Made by a program: the position numbers and the translations under genes
Assembly: GCA_937873345.1 (NCBI GenBank)
Contig: CALMRL010000293.1
Coordinates: 1 to 5,971, forward strand
Direction: 5' to 3'
From: an uncultured Beijerinckiaceae bacterium
GTDB lineage: Bacteria > Pseudomonadota > Alphaproteobacteria > Rhizobiales > Beijerinckiaceae
Length of the DNA: 5,971 bases
Notes under the pieces: generated by a model
What the model saw: only the letters and a program-made list of their open reading frames with translations
Databases searched by the model: none
What the model was told of the DNA's origin: nothing
Part shown: positions 5,613 to 5,971 of the stretch, piece after piece
How the letters are laid out: every line of letters begins with the position of its first letter
How positions within the stretch are numbered: position 1 is the first letter of the stretch

Positions 5613-5738
5613 AGAGGACTGCCGGTCGATCAGGTCGATCGGATGCCGTCGGCATGGATCGTCACCGCGACGCCGATCGTCACGGCCGGCGGCGGCATGG
5701 ACGCTGCCGCGTTGTCGAAGGCTATGGAGGCGGATATC
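5613..5738 (+). other. Spacer between the two immunity genes, open in the same frame
   Basis: This 126-base spacer has no stop codon in the frame shared by both flanking genes and includes ATGs at 5643, 5697 and 5724. Its translation (MPSAWIVTATPIVTAGGG...) matches no family I know. It holds two small repeats: the tandem 9-mers GGTCGATCA/GGTCGATCG (5624-5641) and GATCGTCAC twice, 18 bases apart (5657-5665 and 5675-5683), giving IVT-A-x-P-IVT-A in the protein. It may be a decayed coding remnant or an N-terminal extension of the next gene. Confidence 0.4.
5726..5730 (+). promoter_or_regulatory. Ribosome binding site GGAGG fixing the barstar-like start
   Basis: A strong Shine-Dalgarno, GGAGG, sits 8 bases before the ATG at 5739. 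It is the best ribosome binding site in the right half of the window and is the reason for preferring this start over the in-frame ATGs at 5643, 5697 and 5724. Confidence 0.6.
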
Positions 5739-5971
5739 ATGCGCGAGATCAACCTCGATGCGGCGGATTGGTCGACGCCCCTCGACTTCTACGCCGCGCT
5801 GCTGCCGGCCGTCGGTGCGCCAGCGTGGCATAGCGCATCGATCGCCGCTATCACCGATTCTATGATCGGCGGCGAGATTAACGCCGTCGAGCCGCCCTAC
5901 ATCATCAGAATTCACAACCTAGAGCACTTTCGTTTTACACTGGCTCATATCCGGCATGGTCGAAATAGTTG
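5739..5971 (+). CDS. Barstar-family RNase inhibitor-like protein, N-terminal part (3' end outside window)
   Basis: At least 77 residues, running off the right edge with no stop. MREINLDAADWSTPLDFY, then ALLPAVGAPAWHS (20-32), ITDSMIGGEINAVEPPYIIRI (38-58) follow the barstar-like family pattern: beta strand, helix, G-x-P-x-(W/Y)-(H/Y), inhibitor helix with WDS/TDS, GG-INAVEPPY strand. Barstar is a tight cytoplasmic inhibitor of barnase-type RNases, and relatives serve as immunity proteins in polymorphic toxin loci. Against barstar, D40 falls at Asp39, but the position of Asp35 is Ala (SIAAITDS instead of NLDALWDC), so the classic barnase contact is incomplete. It lies 126 bases after the first immunity gene in the same frame. 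No barnase-type toxin is visible here. Full length cannot be judged. Confidence 0.72.
   Translation, partial: MREINLDAADWSTPLDFYAALLPAVGAPAWHSASIAAITDSMIGGEINAVEPPYIIRIHNLEHFRFTLAHIRHGRNS

Noticed and set aside
5372..5833. Plus-strand open frame of 153 codons across the two immunity genes
   Set aside because: It is out of frame with both, and its translation is Arg/Gly/His-rich without domain resemblance, whereas the other frame gives recognisable immunity-type proteins.
1..5971. CRISPR array, tRNA, rRNA, insertion sequence or att-site repeats
   Set aside because: I found no spaced direct repeats, no tRNA-like cloverleaf, no transposase fragment and no terminal inverted repeats flanking the toxin island within the window.

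Overview
The window is GC-rich (about 70-77% in hand-counted rows of the core genes). Its gene families fit an alphaproteobacterium of the order Rhizobiales/Hyphomicrobiales, with Methylobacteriaceae as my best guess. That guess rests on protein style and gene families only; no rRNA or marker gene is present. It falls into two parts: ordinary chromosomal genes (1-4180) and an accessory toxin-immunity island (4310 to the right edge) whose base composition drops sharply.

Left part. The window opens inside the 3' end of a short-chain dehydrogenase/reductase (2-283, +). A strong hairpin lies over its stop codon. Next is a Crp/Fnr-type regulator (447-1154, +) preceded by a small inverted repeat. 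Facing it on the minus strand is a System I cytochrome c maturation cluster, transcribed ccmC (2788-2003), ccmD (1975-1811), ccmG (1800-1180). CcmC/CcmD handle haem delivery to CcmE, and CcmG is the membrane-anchored periplasmic thioredoxin that reduces apocytochrome c. Upstream on the same strand lie a DUF4112 membrane protein (3284-2871) and a SAM-dependent methyltransferase (4180-3374), the latter followed by a hairpin.

Right part. A divergent plus-strand gene (4310-5272) encodes a 320-residue modular protein. It has a GC-rich N-terminal domain, a DQPRVPAG...GRW linker, then a C-terminal domain that I align by eye with the catalytic domain of colicin E5, a tRNA anticodon ribonuclease. A proline-rich tail follows the toxin domain. 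Ten bases after its stop begins a 109-residue protein (5283-5612) with the position, size and a central motif expected of a colicin E5-type immunity protein. Further on is a partial gene (5739 to beyond the edge) for a barstar-like protein, an inhibitor family for a different kind of ribonuclease. It has no stop codon inside the window, so a finder that requires complete ORFs would miss it. Its frame is the same as the first immunity gene's, separated only by the TGA at 5610-5612.

Reading as a whole: a housekeeping locus with cytochrome c biogenesis, flanked by an RNase toxin-immunity cassette that appears to have been spliced onto a resident N-terminal domain and followed by a second, unrelated RNase-inhibitor gene. 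All family assignments were made by reading translated sequence from memory. No database search or structure prediction was run.
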